NCBI GenBank assembly: GCA_033961575.1
Contig: CM066732.1
Span: 73,880,687 to 73,944,686, forward strand
Source: Aselliscus stoliczkanus
Taxonomy: Eukaryota > Chordata > Mammalia > Chiroptera > Hipposideridae
DNA: 64,000 nt
Direction: 5' to 3'
The notes beneath the pieces are model-generated. The model had not been told where the DNA came from. It worked only from the letters and a program-made list of their open reading frames with translations, and ran no database searches. The first letter of the stretch is position 1, and the number at the start of each line of letters is the position of its first letter. The translations under genes and the position numbers were made by a program. Positions 11,700-24,385 of the stretch are shown piece after piece.

Positions 11700-13200
11700 T
11701 TTTTTGGGGCAACAGCTTTATTGAGATACACATACTATATAATTCACCTATTTAAATTGTGTAATACAATATGTTTTAGTATACACATAGAGTTATGCAG
11801 TTATAATGATTTTAGAACATTTTCCTCACCCCAAAAGAGAAATCCCATACTCTTTATCATTTACCCTTTGTTTCCCCATACCATTACCCCTTCAGGGAAG
11901 GGGAACTGCTTTCTGGGTCTATAGATTTGCTTATTTTGGACAAATCAGATAAATGGAATTTTAAGTATGTTCTCATTTGTGAACAGTTTCTTTTACTTAG
12001 CATCATGTTTTTAATGTTCATCTATATTGTAGCATATATCAGCGCTTCATTCTTTTTATTGCTGAATAATATTTCATTGTATGGATAGACCATGTTCTAC
12101 TTATCCATTCATCAATTCAACTTATTTGCGTTGTTTTACATGTTTTACTGTTATGAACACTTAATGCTATTATGAACATTAATGTATAAGTTTTTATGTG
12201 AACACATGCTTGTATTTTGGGGGTATACACCTGGGAGGGGAATTGCCAGGTCATATGGCAACTCTATGTTACATCTTTTGAGCAGCTGCCAGACTGTTTT
12301 CCAAAGTGGCTGCATCATTTTACATTCCCACTAGCAATGTGTGAAGGCTCCAACTTCTCCATATCCTTGTTAACACCTGTTATTATCTGATATTTTGATT
12401 TTATCCATCCTAGTAGGTATGCAGTTGTAGTTTGTTGTGATTTTGAGTTGCATTTCTTTGATGACTAATGATGTAGATCATCTTTCATTTTCTTACTGCC
12501 TCTTTGCCCATTTTTAATTGTATTATTTGCCTTGTTACTATTGAGTTGTACTCAATAGTGAAATAATAAATACCAAGGATTCTGTATACGGGTATATTTT
12601 AGATTCGAGTCCCCAATCAGATATATGATTTGCAAATATTTTCTCACATTCTGTAGGTTGTCTTTCCCTTTTTTGATGGTGTCCTTTCAAGCACAAAAGT
12701 TTGTATTTTGATGAACTCCAATTTCCATTTTTCTTCTGTTGTTTGTGCTATTGGTATCATATCTAAGAAACTATGGCCTAATCCAAGGTTATAAAGATTT
12801 ACACCTATGTGTTTTTTTTCTAAAAGCTTTATAGTTTTAGCTCTTGCATTTAGGTCTTTTGTCCATTTTGAGTTGATTTGAGATAAGGGTTCAACTTCAT
12901 GCTTTTGAACATGGATATCCAGTTGTCCCAGCACCATTTGTTGAAAAGACTTTTTCCCGCATTGTATTGTTTTGGCACTTTTGTCAAAAATTAATTGATT
13001 GTAAATGTGAGCATTTATTTCTGGGCTCTCAGCTCTATTTCAATGGCATGTGTGACTGCCCTTACACCAGTACCACACTGTCTTGATTACTTAGCTTTGC
13101 AGTCATTTTTGAAATTAAGAAATGTGAATCCTCAAACTTTGTTCTTCATTTTGAAGACTATTTTGACTATGCTGGCTCCCTTAGATTTCCCTATGTTTTA
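11700..13200 (-). mobile_element. Old L1 (L1M type), ORF2 end plus 3' UTR
   Basis: The plus strand reads as antisense L1: GCTTTATTGAGATACACATA at 11714 (3' UTR), TTTTATTGCTGAATAATATT near 12054, and GTCATATGGCAACTCTATG near 12251. The minus frame 12644-12937 translates to an ORF2 C-terminal piece with QINSKWTKDLNARAKTIKLL. Frames are broken, so it is dead. A short palindrome ACTATTGAGTTGTACTCAATAGT sits at about 12538-12560. Confidence 0.85.
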
Positions 13201-14169
13201 AATCTTAAATACAAATGAAAACCCCAAGAAACCAAATAACATGACAGAATTAAAGTAACTCAAGTTCTGTTTTTTTAACCTTTTCAATCACTGTGCTACC
13301 ACAATTCATTTCAAATCTGTTGTTTAAACTGGGGAAGATGTAGTAACACAGGAGGTGGAGACACAAACTACCCCCAAATAATCTATAGTTAGTCTCAATC
13401 TATTAAGAATTTATTCTTGAGATGAATGCAAGTGCCTATGTCTGTGTTTGTGGAGGGCCATCTATATACATAGGAGTTTTCCGACTCAACTTCCATGTAG
13501 AATACAATGTTTATTAAAGGAAAAGTAACAAACTTTTTTTTGTGTGGGGGGGAAGCAGTATTTTTTTCACTTATGTTGTTTAAAATTGCTGATGACTGTT
13601 TTTTTTGGTTGGTTTTACTATTGTCATAAAATTGTCTAAATTGACCGTATACGAGGTAGACTGCTCCTATCATCCCACCCTTGGGATGCCACTGAGGAGG
13701 AGAAAATCATTCTGAGATCTAAAGGAAGAGCTTCCCAAGAAGAGGGAACAGAAATGTTAAGCCCTTACATCACAAGTGAGTTTGAAAAATGTAAGGAACT
13801 GAAAGAAACTGTAGCTAGCTCATAGAAGTCGGGGGTGAGTGGTAGGACATGAAGTTGGAGAGTGGTAGCCAGGGCAAGTAGTGGCTTATAGTCAGGATCA
13901 CCATATGATTTACAGTCCAAACTGTGGCACTTGTGAGAGGGAAGGGTCACTGTTAATTACATTAAGACCACAGGTTTAATGGGACTGTCCCATAAGAATT
14001 AGGATGCATAGGCACAAAGCTGTATTTCAATTACATAGAATTTACAACCCAAAAGGACAACTACAATGAGGGCTAAAAATTCTTAAATGCAAGTGGGCAA
14101 TAATGTGACCCAACACCATTAGTAATTTATAAATTAGGGAAACTGACTAGTATGAATAGTGTAGTGGTT
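13201..14169. other. Unique DNA, no feature seen
   Basis: No gene or repeat is recognised. The minus frames at 13395-13673 and 13765-13950 have no domain or codon pattern that I can support. Confidence 0.45.
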
Positions 14170-14350
14170 TAGAGCAGTGCTTATCAAATAAATAGCATGC
14201 ATAAGAATCATACAGAGGGCTTGTCAAAACACGTGGCTGGGCCCCACTCCCTGAAATTATCATCTAGTAGGTTCTGGATTTCTAAGACGCTTCCAGGTGC
14301 TGCTGATGCTGCCAGCCCATGGAGGACCAGAATTTGAGTAGCACTGGTTT
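14170..14350 (+). mobile_element. MER5A-like hAT non-autonomous DNA transposon
   Basis: It carries the MER5 layout: a GCAGTGCTTATCAAATA-like left end, GGCTTGTCAAAACACGTGGC, TGGGCCCCACTCCC, the GTGCTGCTGATGCTG segment, and a right end near AGTAGCACTGGTTTA. It is heavily diverged, as expected for a pre-eutherian-radiation hAT relic. Confidence 0.75.
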
Positions 14351-14590
14351 AGATTTCAGAGAATAGATTCTGGAGTCATACAAACTTGGCTTGTGTTTCA
14401 GCTATCTTGGTTACCACTGGGGGGCCTTGGTCAAGCTAAATATTCTTTCTATATCTCTTTTCTTCATCTGGTAAAATGGGGATTATAATAATTCCTACCT
14501 TAAATAAGTGTTGTTCAGATTAAATGGTATAAAGCACTTGGTGTTATTGTAAGCACTTGCATGTGTTGTTGTTTTCATTATTATAGTTAG
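14351..14590 (+). mobile_element. MIR SINE
   Basis: The order matches MIR: GATTCTGGAGTCATACAAAC, a diverged core (TTGGTCAAGCTAAATATTC), ATCTGGTAAAATGGGGATTA and TATAATAATTCCTACCTTA, then a TTCAGATTAAATGGTATAAA stretch. Confidence 0.85.
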
Positions 14591-14695
14591 AACGAAGAAT
14601 AATTATGGTGGATAATACTCATTAGATAAAACTATGACCATATTTCAGATACAGCATTGCAAATCAACTCTAGCAGTACATAGATGCAACTGTGC

Positions 14696-14765
14696 ATGCC
14701 CTGGAACAGGGTACAGTGCCTGGCACATAGCGGGCTCTTAATGCTTGTTGACAGAATAAAGAAAC
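14696..14765 (+). mobile_element. 3' end of an L2/MIR-type element
   Basis: The motif AGTGCCTGGCACATAGCGGG followed by CTCTTAATGCTTGTTGACAG matches the shared 3' tail of L2 and MIR elements. Only the tail is recognisable. Confidence 0.65.
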
Positions 14766-15009
14766 TTGTGAATTCACTGAATAGTACTGTGTGGACTAAA
14801 AGAATTGGTACCCATTCTATGATACCTCTTTTACTCTCAGACTATACATTATCTGCTGATGTTCAACAGAAGCTAGAGCGTAAGAAAATCCTGCCTCTCA
14901 GCTGTGAACAAGTTGATGTATTAAAGACTTAGGGTATATTTAAACCTGATGAGAAATTACTGGTGGGTATTAAGCTGGAGTGTCATATCAGATTTGTGTT
15001 TTATGAGGA

Positions 15010-15600
15010 TCACTTCAAAAAGGATTACTTTACTTCAAAGGCTGGGTGGAGGGTAAATGGACTCAATAGGAGTAAGGTTAGTGGCAAGGAGACTCGCAAG
15101 GATGCTTTCAGCAAAATTTGTCAGGGATAACGATGACTTAGGGTGACACTGGAGAAGGAGATAAATGATATTAAAGTGACAGTTGAAGAGCCAGGTTGAC
15201 AGGACTTGGTCGTTCATTGGATGAGACAGGAGAGTCAAAGAGATCCTTCGATTAATGATTTGGGCTACATGGGTAGACACTGAAGGCAAGGAGCATAGGG
15301 GAAAACCTGGGATGGTGGAGAGATAGGGAAGTATAACATGAGTTCACTTCTGAATGTGATGAACTGGAGGGCCCATGAGGTACCAAGTAGGCTGTTGTTT
15401 ATTAGGCCATTAGATGAGTGGGTCCAAAGATAAAAGTAAAAGGGAGACTAGAAAGTACATGGATGCTAATTGAAGCTCTGCAGGTCAATGTATTAATAGT
15501 TACCCAAGGTGCATAGAAAAACAGAGGGCCTATGACTAAGACCTTAGAGAAGCATTGACATTTAAAGGATCTTTTTCGAAGTGATGATTTTAAAGGTAAT
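15010..15600 (+). repeat. Ancient repeat, probable downstream part of the 11.1/52.7 kb family
   Basis: A purine-rich run contains GACAGGACTTGGTCGTTCAT, AGTCAAAGAGATCC and CCATTAGATGAGTGGGTC in the order I remember for the 3' portion of the ancient repeat seen at 52.7 kb. No gene is visible; open frames here are short and without domains. Confidence 0.4.
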
Positions 15601-15603
15601 ACT

Positions 15604-15736
15604 AGGGGTGCCAAAAAATGTATAATACACAAAACTTGTATTCAGCTTTTGTTATCGGTATATATTGAGTAGTACAATTTTAATGCAGTTTTTTTCCCTT
15701 CTTAAAATGTGTACACGTTTTTTGGCATGCTCTGTG
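15604..15736 (-). mobile_element. Mariner-type MITE, internally shortened
   Basis: The ends GGGGTGCCAAAAAATGTAT and ACGTTTTTTGGCATGCTCTG are inverted copies of each other and match the terminal repeats of the complete copy at 24172-24385. Here the left inverted repeat is cut short after about 25 bp, and the order of internal blocks shows the opposite orientation. It encodes no protein and would have depended on a Tc1/mariner transposase in trans. Confidence 0.8.
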
Positions 15737-15740
15737 TTAG

Positions 15741-18606
15741 ATGAAAGCATCTTTAAAATGTTTTTAAAAAGAGGAAAGCTTGTGAGTCTGAGAATTCTTT
15801 CTTTTTCAGAACTGATTTCTTCTACTTCCACCTCAAGTGAAGTCATAGAGATTCCAGGTCAGAATCTTTTCTGTTGTGGTTAAACTGATTCTTGAACACG
15901 AACCATTTTAAAACATGCAATGGAAAAAGAAAAAGGAAAATAAAGGAAAACCAAAGCATCAAACTATCCATGGCTAAAACTTTTTGAATTTAGCGGATAA
16001 TCAAAGCAATCCTAAAAGGCAGTGTTGCCAACATTCAGTGATGGACAAAGAAGGACCTTGCTTCCTTTCTCTATTTTGACTCCTGACTTCCATCCAATAT
16101 CTTTTCAATTTTAAAATCCTTTAGAGATATGGATCTCTTTGTATTCTCTCCCCCATCTTGATCTCACAGGTGTGTGGCAGAAACCAAGAATAATGGCTCC
16201 CAACTTGCTCTTTAACAGCTTGTAAAGGACCTTTGACTAAATAGGAAAGCCACTCTTGTTTTTTATGTGGGCAAACCCATGTCCACAAACCTTGATTTTT
16301 GGTGTGATTGCGATGGAACCCTTTCTCCTTCTTAAACACATGGTGGACCCGATTCCTTATCCTGACATATCCAACTTTGTTTTTGTTTTCCCCTCTAGGG
16401 AAGATAATGTGGTTTACATTCTTTTAGAAGTCTTGGACACCAAGAATGTTGAGGTCAGCCCAACGGGGGAAGTGAAGGAAAGAATGTCAGCTAACTCAGT
16501 GGCGAAACCTCAGGAGTGTGCTTCGTAAAGGCCATTTTCTCCCTGGTTTTCTTTTTTTTTTCTTCCTTTTGTATATTAACCACAAATAACCCACAGCCTT
16601 TAAATCAGCTTCATAAGAAGCCACCAACAAATGTTTAAAGCATCTCAGTAAGGTTTCCAAGAAAATCCTGAATAAAATTGCTTTTGTATCATGACCAATA
16701 TATCAGCTTTCTTCTTTGACCCACTGTCTCCTGTTGATGTAAAATTTACTGAAATCTCAAATCAGGAAATGTAGCAGAAGAAATGATTGCATTTCTCTAA
16801 GGTAACTTATTTTAAATGAAATAAATAAATGCTTACTCAGACAGGGAAAGGCCAAGGAATGAGAGACTTACATGCCCTCCAAAGTAATTGGACATTAGTG
16901 TGGTTATGGGCAGCGCTCACAGAGTATAAAGAAATGTCTTTTAAAAATTTAGAAAACATTTAAAAAATGTCTTTGGATTTAAATCCTTTTGATTTGGGAA
17001 AGAGGAAAGCAAAAGCCCAACGGAGTAGATTAATATTGAGGATGTTGTTCCCAGCAGATATTAATGCCTTTGGCTGGCCAAGGGTCGGAGGAACCTGGGG
17101 ATTTACTGAATGTTATATTAATACTCTCATTTCTAGTTGAGCAAAACACACAAACATACTTACGCGTACACACATACATAAAAGTCCTTTTTTTTTCCTT
17201 TAGGAAATATTTTTAATGCTATCTAGCAAAGATTGTGAATGACACGTGAATAACCAGTGTTGGACGGTATGAGAAAGAATGATACAGGGATCTGAATGTT
17301 TTTATAGAGAAGTCTGCTCCTTATATAACTGGCCTTTCTTTTGCAGCATATTTCCATATTCTGAGTCTCGTGTTCTAAAATTCCTTCGTTATTCATGCCA
17401 TAGATTTTCATGGGTTCATAGATTGTGCCTGAGTGTGGAGATAGTCAAGGAAAGGAATAGACAAAGGGAAAGCAAAGTAATTCACTTGAAATCCAGAGAC
17501 CTTTCCAATGCCGAAAAGTAAGTAAAAGCAGATGTTGTAAAGTTTAGAAAATCAAGACATTATTTTCCTGTTTCCATTGAATTTTTTCTAAACACATTAT
17601 AAATAAGCTTTGAAGTAATACAAAGTCTTATGTTTGTTTTGCTGATAGCATCTTTTGTAAAAAACTTTATCAATGCTTGTTTAAGTTATAGACTAAATGA
17701 TATCTTGGTTGGTGGAAGAACTGACTCTATCTGCCGGCAAATACAATGCTACAGTGTTGAAATTACTTACAATGTTTGAGTTACTTAGATATCTGTTTGA
17801 TTAGATCTCTGGGGTTTAATGTTAAACAGCTCAAATAGTTTATGAGAAGTCAAACACAGAATCCCAATATTTCATTATTCACACACTATACATTTAATAT
17901 TATATTTATGGAGGCTTAATCTTAATCTGCAATAGAAAGAACCTGCTTTATTAATCTTTAGAATTATTCTGAAGAGGGTGGCATAGTCATTTGACAATGA
18001 GGCTACCTATGCCGCACTCTTGCGTTCCCCCCATTCTCGAAAGCAGACTCATATTAAACTTTTATAAGTCTTACCATGTGGTCTCTAGATATGCAGGCTA
18101 TTTCAAATGAGTTGTCATTTTTAGTATTTGCTTCTAAGACTTAATATCTGAAGGAACCCAGAGGAGAGTTGATTGCCAAAGTAAGGTGTGTGCTAGCTCA
18201 AGGGCGTTCCAGCACAGGTGCCCATCCTTACGTGCTCCCGCTGGTCCTCATCATTCGGAATCATTGAATGTCTTCCAGCTACTACAGAATGTCCCAGGCT
18301 CAGAACAGCATCCCTGCTGAGGATATTTTCAGGACCAAAGCCAATTCTGGAAATGACTGGCTGCTAAAATCTGGAACGAGGGAAATCAGTTCATATCCAC
18401 AACCTAAACCATCACCTGTCTGTTATTACATTCATTCAGCTGGGTCACATATGACTCAGTAATCAAATTACCACCCTATATATCTACCACCCTATGTCTT
18501 AAATCTGCATGTTTGTTTGACCACCGTATGAACACAGGAAAACAAAGGTAATCTAGGCTGTCTTCCCTTTATTTTGTTTTCTTTAAATGTGTCATTTTTT
18601 GGTGTT
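15741..18606. other. Mostly unique DNA with weak exon-like segments
   Basis: No repeat is recognised. Three splice-like segments stand out: 15810-15857 (tttctttttcag acceptor, 48 nt, GTCAGA donor), 16400-16528 (pyrimidine-rich tttgttttcccctctag acceptor, frame open to TAA, AATAAA at about 16672) and 17347-17517 (ctttcttttgcag acceptor, 171 nt, GTAAGT donor). None encodes a protein that I recognise, and 2.9 kb of AT-rich DNA yields such sites by chance. They are recorded as candidates, not as exons. Confidence 0.35.
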
Positions 18607-18608
18607 TT

Positions 18609-19036
18609 TTTTTTTTAAAGATTTTATTGGGGAATTGGGGAAGGGAACAGCATTGGAGAATCGGGGAAAGGGAACAGACAAGTTGCTGTCCTTTTGTTCT
18701 TCATTCTAATTGTGGAGGATGTTGCTTCACTGGCCCATGTTGGTATTATCATTGCACTCTTCCTGGGTGAGGCAGTCGCTCCCCGGCCATTGGACAGCCG
18801 CTCACGGTGGCTCATGGAAGCTGATGAAAGTGTAGCCAGCTGCCGGCCAGTCTCACTGCAGCCTGCGCTGTTGCTGGTGACTCACAGCAGCTCAGCTCCA
18901 GGTTGAGCTGTTGTTCACCATCTTAGCTGTAGAGGGCTCCGTGTCACTAACCCTCATGTGAAATCCGAACTGGGCCCTGCTTTTGGAGCTGGTGTCCCAA
19001 GCCAACTCCTAACCAGTGCTCCACTTGGCTGGCCCT
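18609..19036 (-). mobile_element. Long-form tRNA-derived SINE
   Basis: The same family as at 4111-4574: A-rich tail (T run at 18605-18616), AAGATTTTATTGGGGAATTG body end, and a head reading GGGCCAGCCAAGTGGAGCAC on the minus strand. The open frames at 18624-18815 and 18694-18906 are SINE sequence. Confidence 0.85.
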
Positions 19037-19040
19037 GTCC

Positions 19041-19144
19041 TTTTTTTTTTGAGGGCAGTGTCACTGGCCCTCATATGTGGGATGTGAACTGGGGCTGCTG
19101 GCTTCCCAAGCCAGCGCTTAACCACCGTGCCACTTGGCCAGCCC
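19041..19144 (-). mobile_element. Short-form tRNA-derived SINE
   Basis: Only the tRNA-like head is present, ending in GAGGGCCAGTGACACTGCCC followed directly by poly(A) (T on +). Near-identical 8-bp flanks CCCTGTCC (19033-19040) and CCCTGTGC (19145-19152) look like the target duplication. It inserted at the head end of the long SINE just upstream. A further T run follows at 19153-19169. Confidence 0.85.
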
Positions 19145-19404
19145 CCCTGTGCTTTTTTTTTTTTTTTTGTATAATTAAAGTGCTTATACATTTTTGAAAA
19201 TTATGTAATATGCAAAGCTAAAGTCCCCAGTGGTGATCCCATCTTGACATATACTGTTAACAGTTTGGTATATATCAATTACTTCTGATTGATAATTCTT
19301 GAAAATTGTGGTTGTTAGCAAGTATCTGCAAAAAAAAAAAAATAGCTTTGGACTGAAGAAAAGATCCTCTTTAAGCATTAGATAGCAGGTATTATTGTGC
19401 AATC

Positions 19405-19904
19405 TGATGTATCAATCAGGTCCCAGCAGGGAATGGCGCACTGAAAAGGCATAATTGAAGAGAGATTAATGGAAGATCTCTTGACAAGATTGGGCATATT
19501 TAAGGAACCAGCAAGGGAGAGTGCAGCACCAAGGGAGAGTGCAGCACCAAGGGAGAGTGCAACAATGGAAGACTGTTACCCACCCTGGCCATAGCTAAAG
19601 CAGTAGGAGAAGTAGAATGCTGCCTTAGAGGAGCGGTGGCCTTAACTAGAGGGAAATAACTCCAAGTCATGCCTGGAGAGGAGGGAGCTGGGGAAATGAA
19701 TATTCAACCCTCCCTCTCCTCCTGCCTTTGGATTCTTGTAGGTACCCTCGATTGATTAAACCCAGCTGGAAATCAGAAGGCAAAAGGGAGTACAGTTGAC
19801 AAAGTTCTTAGAAATTAGCCTCCTGGAAAGAAAGCCAGGTTGAAAAGGTGAAAAAGAGGGAATCTGGGGGGGGCAAATAAAGAATATCTAACTGAGGATC
19901 TGGA
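19405..19904. other. Probable old repeat, no gene
   Basis: The segment starting CAATCTGATGTATCAATCAG and GGTCCCAGCAGGGAATGGCG resembles an old mammalian interspersed repeat, but I cannot assign it. It contains the small minisatellite listed separately. Confidence 0.35.
19512..19561. repeat. Minisatellite, about three 18-bp units
   Basis: The unit CAAGGGAGAGTGCAGCAC is repeated nearly three times with one change in the last unit. Confidence 0.9.
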
Positions 19905-22900
19905 TCTCTAGTTCCATCTCCAAGCTGTCCCATTTTCATTCGATTATGGATATAAATTGTATGCTATGAAACATAGAAAACATCATTTTCAACCCTTGAA
20001 AAGAGTATCAAGTCATTAGAAACAATCGTCTTTGTTGTAGGAAACAACAGTTTTATTTTGTTGCTAAATTTGAGGTGTTTTATTGTTGGCAATGCTACAG
20101 AAAGGGTTAAAGATTTATCCATTTGCATTAAGTTGTGTGTATGGAGAAATAGTTCTTTCTTCTTTCCTTACTTTCTAAAGTACTATGCTACCCGACCGAT
20201 TTAAACAGAGATGAACATCATTCCTGGGGAGATAAAGAGGCTGGTTCTAGAGAGGATTAAAGGGTTGGATTTCTGGGCCTCTTTCTGGAACGTTCTAGGG
20301 ATTTTATATCTCAGATGTACAAAGGTTTTTGTTTGTTTGTTTGTTTGTTTTTTGATGTGGAAGAAAGGCAGGAAGTTATTTGGGCATTACAGGTGTGTTC
20401 CAAGAGTACAGAAGTCTGGAGAAGTTATAAAGTTCCATGGCCAGCCAGGGAGCAGTGGTACCATAGGAGGCTGACTTGGGTTATGCACAAATAAGACAGA
20501 TCAGCACTTTCTCTTGAACGAGTGCCAGAGTGCATGGTGGCAATGCATTTAACTAGGACACTGTTTCCAAAGCCTTTTGGCTTCAGGAATGACGCTAGGA
20601 GAGAGTCTGTATAGCAGGGGCAGGCTGGACTGGGTGAGCCTGGGAACCAAGCTCAAGGGTGACACCTTGTCCCAGGACTAATAGGTCATGGAAATGTATA
20701 TGTTTTTTATTATGATTGTTATAATTTTTGGTACTTAACGATGATATATCTGATGGTGCCTATGTTATCTACACATGAACGTGTGGCTTGAAAGGGCTAC
20801 TTCATAAGCAGTGGTTCTTTTAAGACTTCTAGACAGTTTCCTGATTTCTTGTTTTAAGTGGTATTTCCAGAAACTGTTTTTCTTATGACTCTTTCTCTTT
20901 TGTAGTCAACTAGAAGCCTTTTCTCAAATAAAATCCTGTTTGTCTCCTACTTCTAAGTGAGTGTGGGAGGCTTCTGACAGTGATGCAAATTTCCCAGAAT
21001 TCACTCATTTGAAGCTGCCTTTAGGACAGCCTGAGAATACATGGAAATCAGACTGCAGATGCCTGGATGAAGAGTGCTGTCAGAATTTGGGGTTGATCTG
21101 GGAAAAATAGAATGAGAAGGAACTACTGTACACAGATTCCAAGATACATTTCCCAGAACAATTGAACATCTCAAAACCAGGGTATATTTTACAATTGCTG
21201 TAGCCTCACAAATAATTAGCAGCATTTTTCTTCTTCAGTGACCCGTACAAACAGTGGTGCATGTGATGATTGGCGGCATCTCTGAGCAGTTAAAAAACTG
21301 ATGTTTTTGAATATAATCTGTGTATTTCTTTATCTTGAGTGACCAGAATATCTCTCTCAAACTAGACTAGAACCCAGTAAAGCTGACACCTAGTTAATTA
21401 TTCATTAACCGAGTAATAATTTTGTAATGATTACCAACAATACTGTGTTAATAAACATCCTGAAGCTGCATGTTGGCTCAGGGCTTATTCCATTTCTAAG
21501 GTCTTTGACTGGAAGGGGAATAGAAAAGTGGCTGCGTGTGAGCCACCCATTTATCTTCTTTCTTATAAAGTCGTTGAAAAGAATGGTTTACATGGAGTTT
21601 ATATAAAAAAGGGATTTGGACATTGATAACTTACAACTATTTATCTAGCACTGCTCGGGCCCCTGAAAAAGTGGTGGACACAAGTTCTGGTCATGACACC
21701 GCTGTATTGTGTTCTGTAGTAGGATGAATTTAGCATGTTTTCTCATTTTTATCAATGCCACGTAAACATTTTTGCTTTTATTTCCATACTTGCCAAGAAA
21801 CCTTCTGAATTAGCTTTCTGGGGGATTTGTGCCCTTGAAAAATCTATTGGATGTGTTATAAATGGGTAATCACTTTGGAATGTGGCTTAATATGAACACA
21901 AATGGGCAAATATCCTAGTATCTTTCTCCTTTCCCTTTGGTATGGTCATTGTACTTTAGCTTGTCTTGCAAAATTATTTGAACATTCTGCTTTTAAAGAA
22001 ACCCTTGATATTTCCAAGCCTTGTGTGAAAAGGCTTTCCCCTGGAAAAACTTATGTGATAGCTAGTCCAGTGAGGAAGGCAGCCAGGATTAAGAGGAGGT
22101 GAACCTGACAAAGGCAGCTTGCCTATTTCACTGACAAGCACCATTTCACCCAAAGGCCTCCTTGATTCTGGTGTATGTGGTGATTCCACAAGTATCTTAA
22201 TCACTTCCAGGCTTGCTTATAAATTGTTTTAGAATAAATAATCTCTCTTTGTACCTTGCTATGCTCTGCACCAGGAACATGGTGTACAGTTCTGGTCAGC
22301 AACCTTCAACGAAGACGTGATTAAAGCGAGAGGCTCCAGAGAGTTAACTAACATGGGCAAATAAATAGGCTTCGATAATGCCTAATTAGCTTAGATGGAT
22401 GAATTCATTCATTAAATTTGTTCTGAGTGTAGCATAAAAAGAGGAGGGCTCTATTTACAAAGGAAGAAGGCTAAGAAAGGGGATATGATTAAAATCTAGA
22501 AAGATATGAAAGCTATGCATTCGTATTTATTGACTCGTGGTATACTAGAACTCAAGGCACTCTCAGAAGCTTAAAAGAGATCTATGATGAGTGGAAACTT
22601 GTGGAATGCATTATCTCAGGATGTGGTGCAGATTGAAAATATAAATAGATTTATTAAAAGTTTAGATAAGCTCATGAATAACAGATTGGGGAAACAATGA
22701 CACTTTGGGGTATGTCCACAACTCTTAAAGGGAATCAGACATACTCTTCTACTATATGCCTTGGTATGCCCATCAGAGAAGGAATATCATGGTGAATGGG
22801 TCATTTGTAGGATACATATTAGAGTCTGATTAGGCAGGTAAGACAACTGTCAAAATGTGAGGGAAAAAAAACAAACAAACCTGGACCCAATGAATGATCT

Positions 22901-24165
22901 AGCTTCCAAAGACATAAATAAAATAACTGTATGTGAATTCTAGGACACCGGTGGTAGAAAGCCTCTGTGAAAGAGTATACCTTTTCCACTAGGAGCATCT
23001 GATCTTTGTTATCAGAGGAGCAAACAAAAATGTACATATGTTGGATACAGGCAGGATTAGAGGTCATGTAACCGTGTTTCATAGACCACCATGTTGCTTG
23101 TGTCAAGCCTCTTTTGTGCAGAGAACCAAGGTTTTGTCTGCAATTAATGCATAATAAATGAGACCCAGCCATATACTACATAAAAAAAGAAATAAAAGTT
23201 TCCTTTAAGCTATATCCTTTTAAAATGTTCCTGGAAAAGGGCCTTTATTCTTTTATTTAAAACAACACTGGGAATGTGGTAGAAATATTTTTGTAGTAAT
23301 TTTTTTGCAAATAAATTTTATTGGCATTCTTTGTTGTCTCTCCCAGTATGAATTAGTTCCTTACATGATTTACTTCTGTTTTCAACAAAGAAGGCTGAAA
23401 CTAATTTAAATTAAAACAGCTTGCATTTCTATTAGGATACATGTGGTACTGTTTGTCACCTTCTATCTTCACTGATGATAATATATATTTTTCTTTCACC
23501 AATTTGCTGGCATGTTTTAAAAAGACATCTCCATATGTGTTCCTCAGCACATACATATTTGTACACACATGAGGGACAGAAGCATATAAAATTATGAGGT
23601 CATATTCTATTATTGCAACAGATACTCTATTGTTACAGATACATCACAACCAACTTATGGTCTCAGCACTTTATCATATGAGATGGTGTATGTGGATGGG
23701 TGCTCTTGAAAACCATATCCCTAAATCTAAAAAAGGATCAACTAATATGATCGTATAGTTAAGTATCATAAATAGTAATAGAGATGTACCTAAGTTTTGT
23801 TTTTTTGTTTGTTTGTTTGTTTGTTTTAAGAAGACTTGACTTGCTTTATTTAGTTTCTAATGTTTTGAGAGTCACAAGAATTATAACAAAATATAAAATT
23901 GTGGTTAGAGATCGTTTTCTGCCATATTATTATTTTTTTATGGTCTTCTTATGTCTTTTACATGGGACATGCATATTAGGTGTTAATAAGAAGTCAAGGC
24001 CTATACAATATACACTTCAAATGAACAGGCTATTAAATAACATGGAATATTAGTATCTACAAGTATTTTTCCAGGCAAGTGATGGAAATGGGTTTGATTT
24101 AAAATGGATTTAAATCAATTGACACTATTAAATAACATATAAAATTTGATGCAAAATGATTTCAA
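19905..24165. other. Largely unique DNA, no gene seen
   Basis: About 4.3 kb without a recognisable gene or repeat, except GTTT-rich tracts at 20327-20350 and 23797-23826. Frames such as 22819-23172 (minus, 117 codons) and 23784-24053 lack domain motifs and are judged chance. Confidence 0.45.
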
Positions 24166-24171
24166 TATATA

Positions 24172-24385
24172 CAGAGAGTGCCAGAAAATGTATACACATT
24201 TTAAGAAAGGAAAAAACTGTATTAAAATTGTACTACTCATTATATACCAATAACAAACGATGAATATGAGTCACATTTGACTTCTGCAATTACAAGAGGT
24301 GCTCAAAGTAGTTACCATCAGCCTAATTTTAATACAGTTTTTTTTCCTTTATTAAAATGTGTACACATTTTTTTGGCACCCTCTG
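24172..24385 (+). mobile_element. Complete mariner-type MITE with TA duplication
   Basis: This 214-bp element begins CAGAGAGTGCCAGAAAATGT and ends CATTTTTTTGGCACCCTCTG. Inverted repeats of about 58 bp face each other, and the element is bordered by TA on both sides (24170-24171 and 24386-24387), the hallmark of Tc1/mariner insertion. The core has no coding capacity. A shortened relative lies at 15604-15736 in inverse orientation. Confidence 0.9.

Noticed and set aside
12538..12560. Palindrome that could be a terminator or operator
   Set aside because: It lies within an old L1 fragment in eukaryotic DNA; a chance or L1-internal rearrangement is sufficient.
22819..23172. 117-codon minus frame with several cysteines
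   Set aside because: No domain, no splice context and no codon pattern that separates it from chance.
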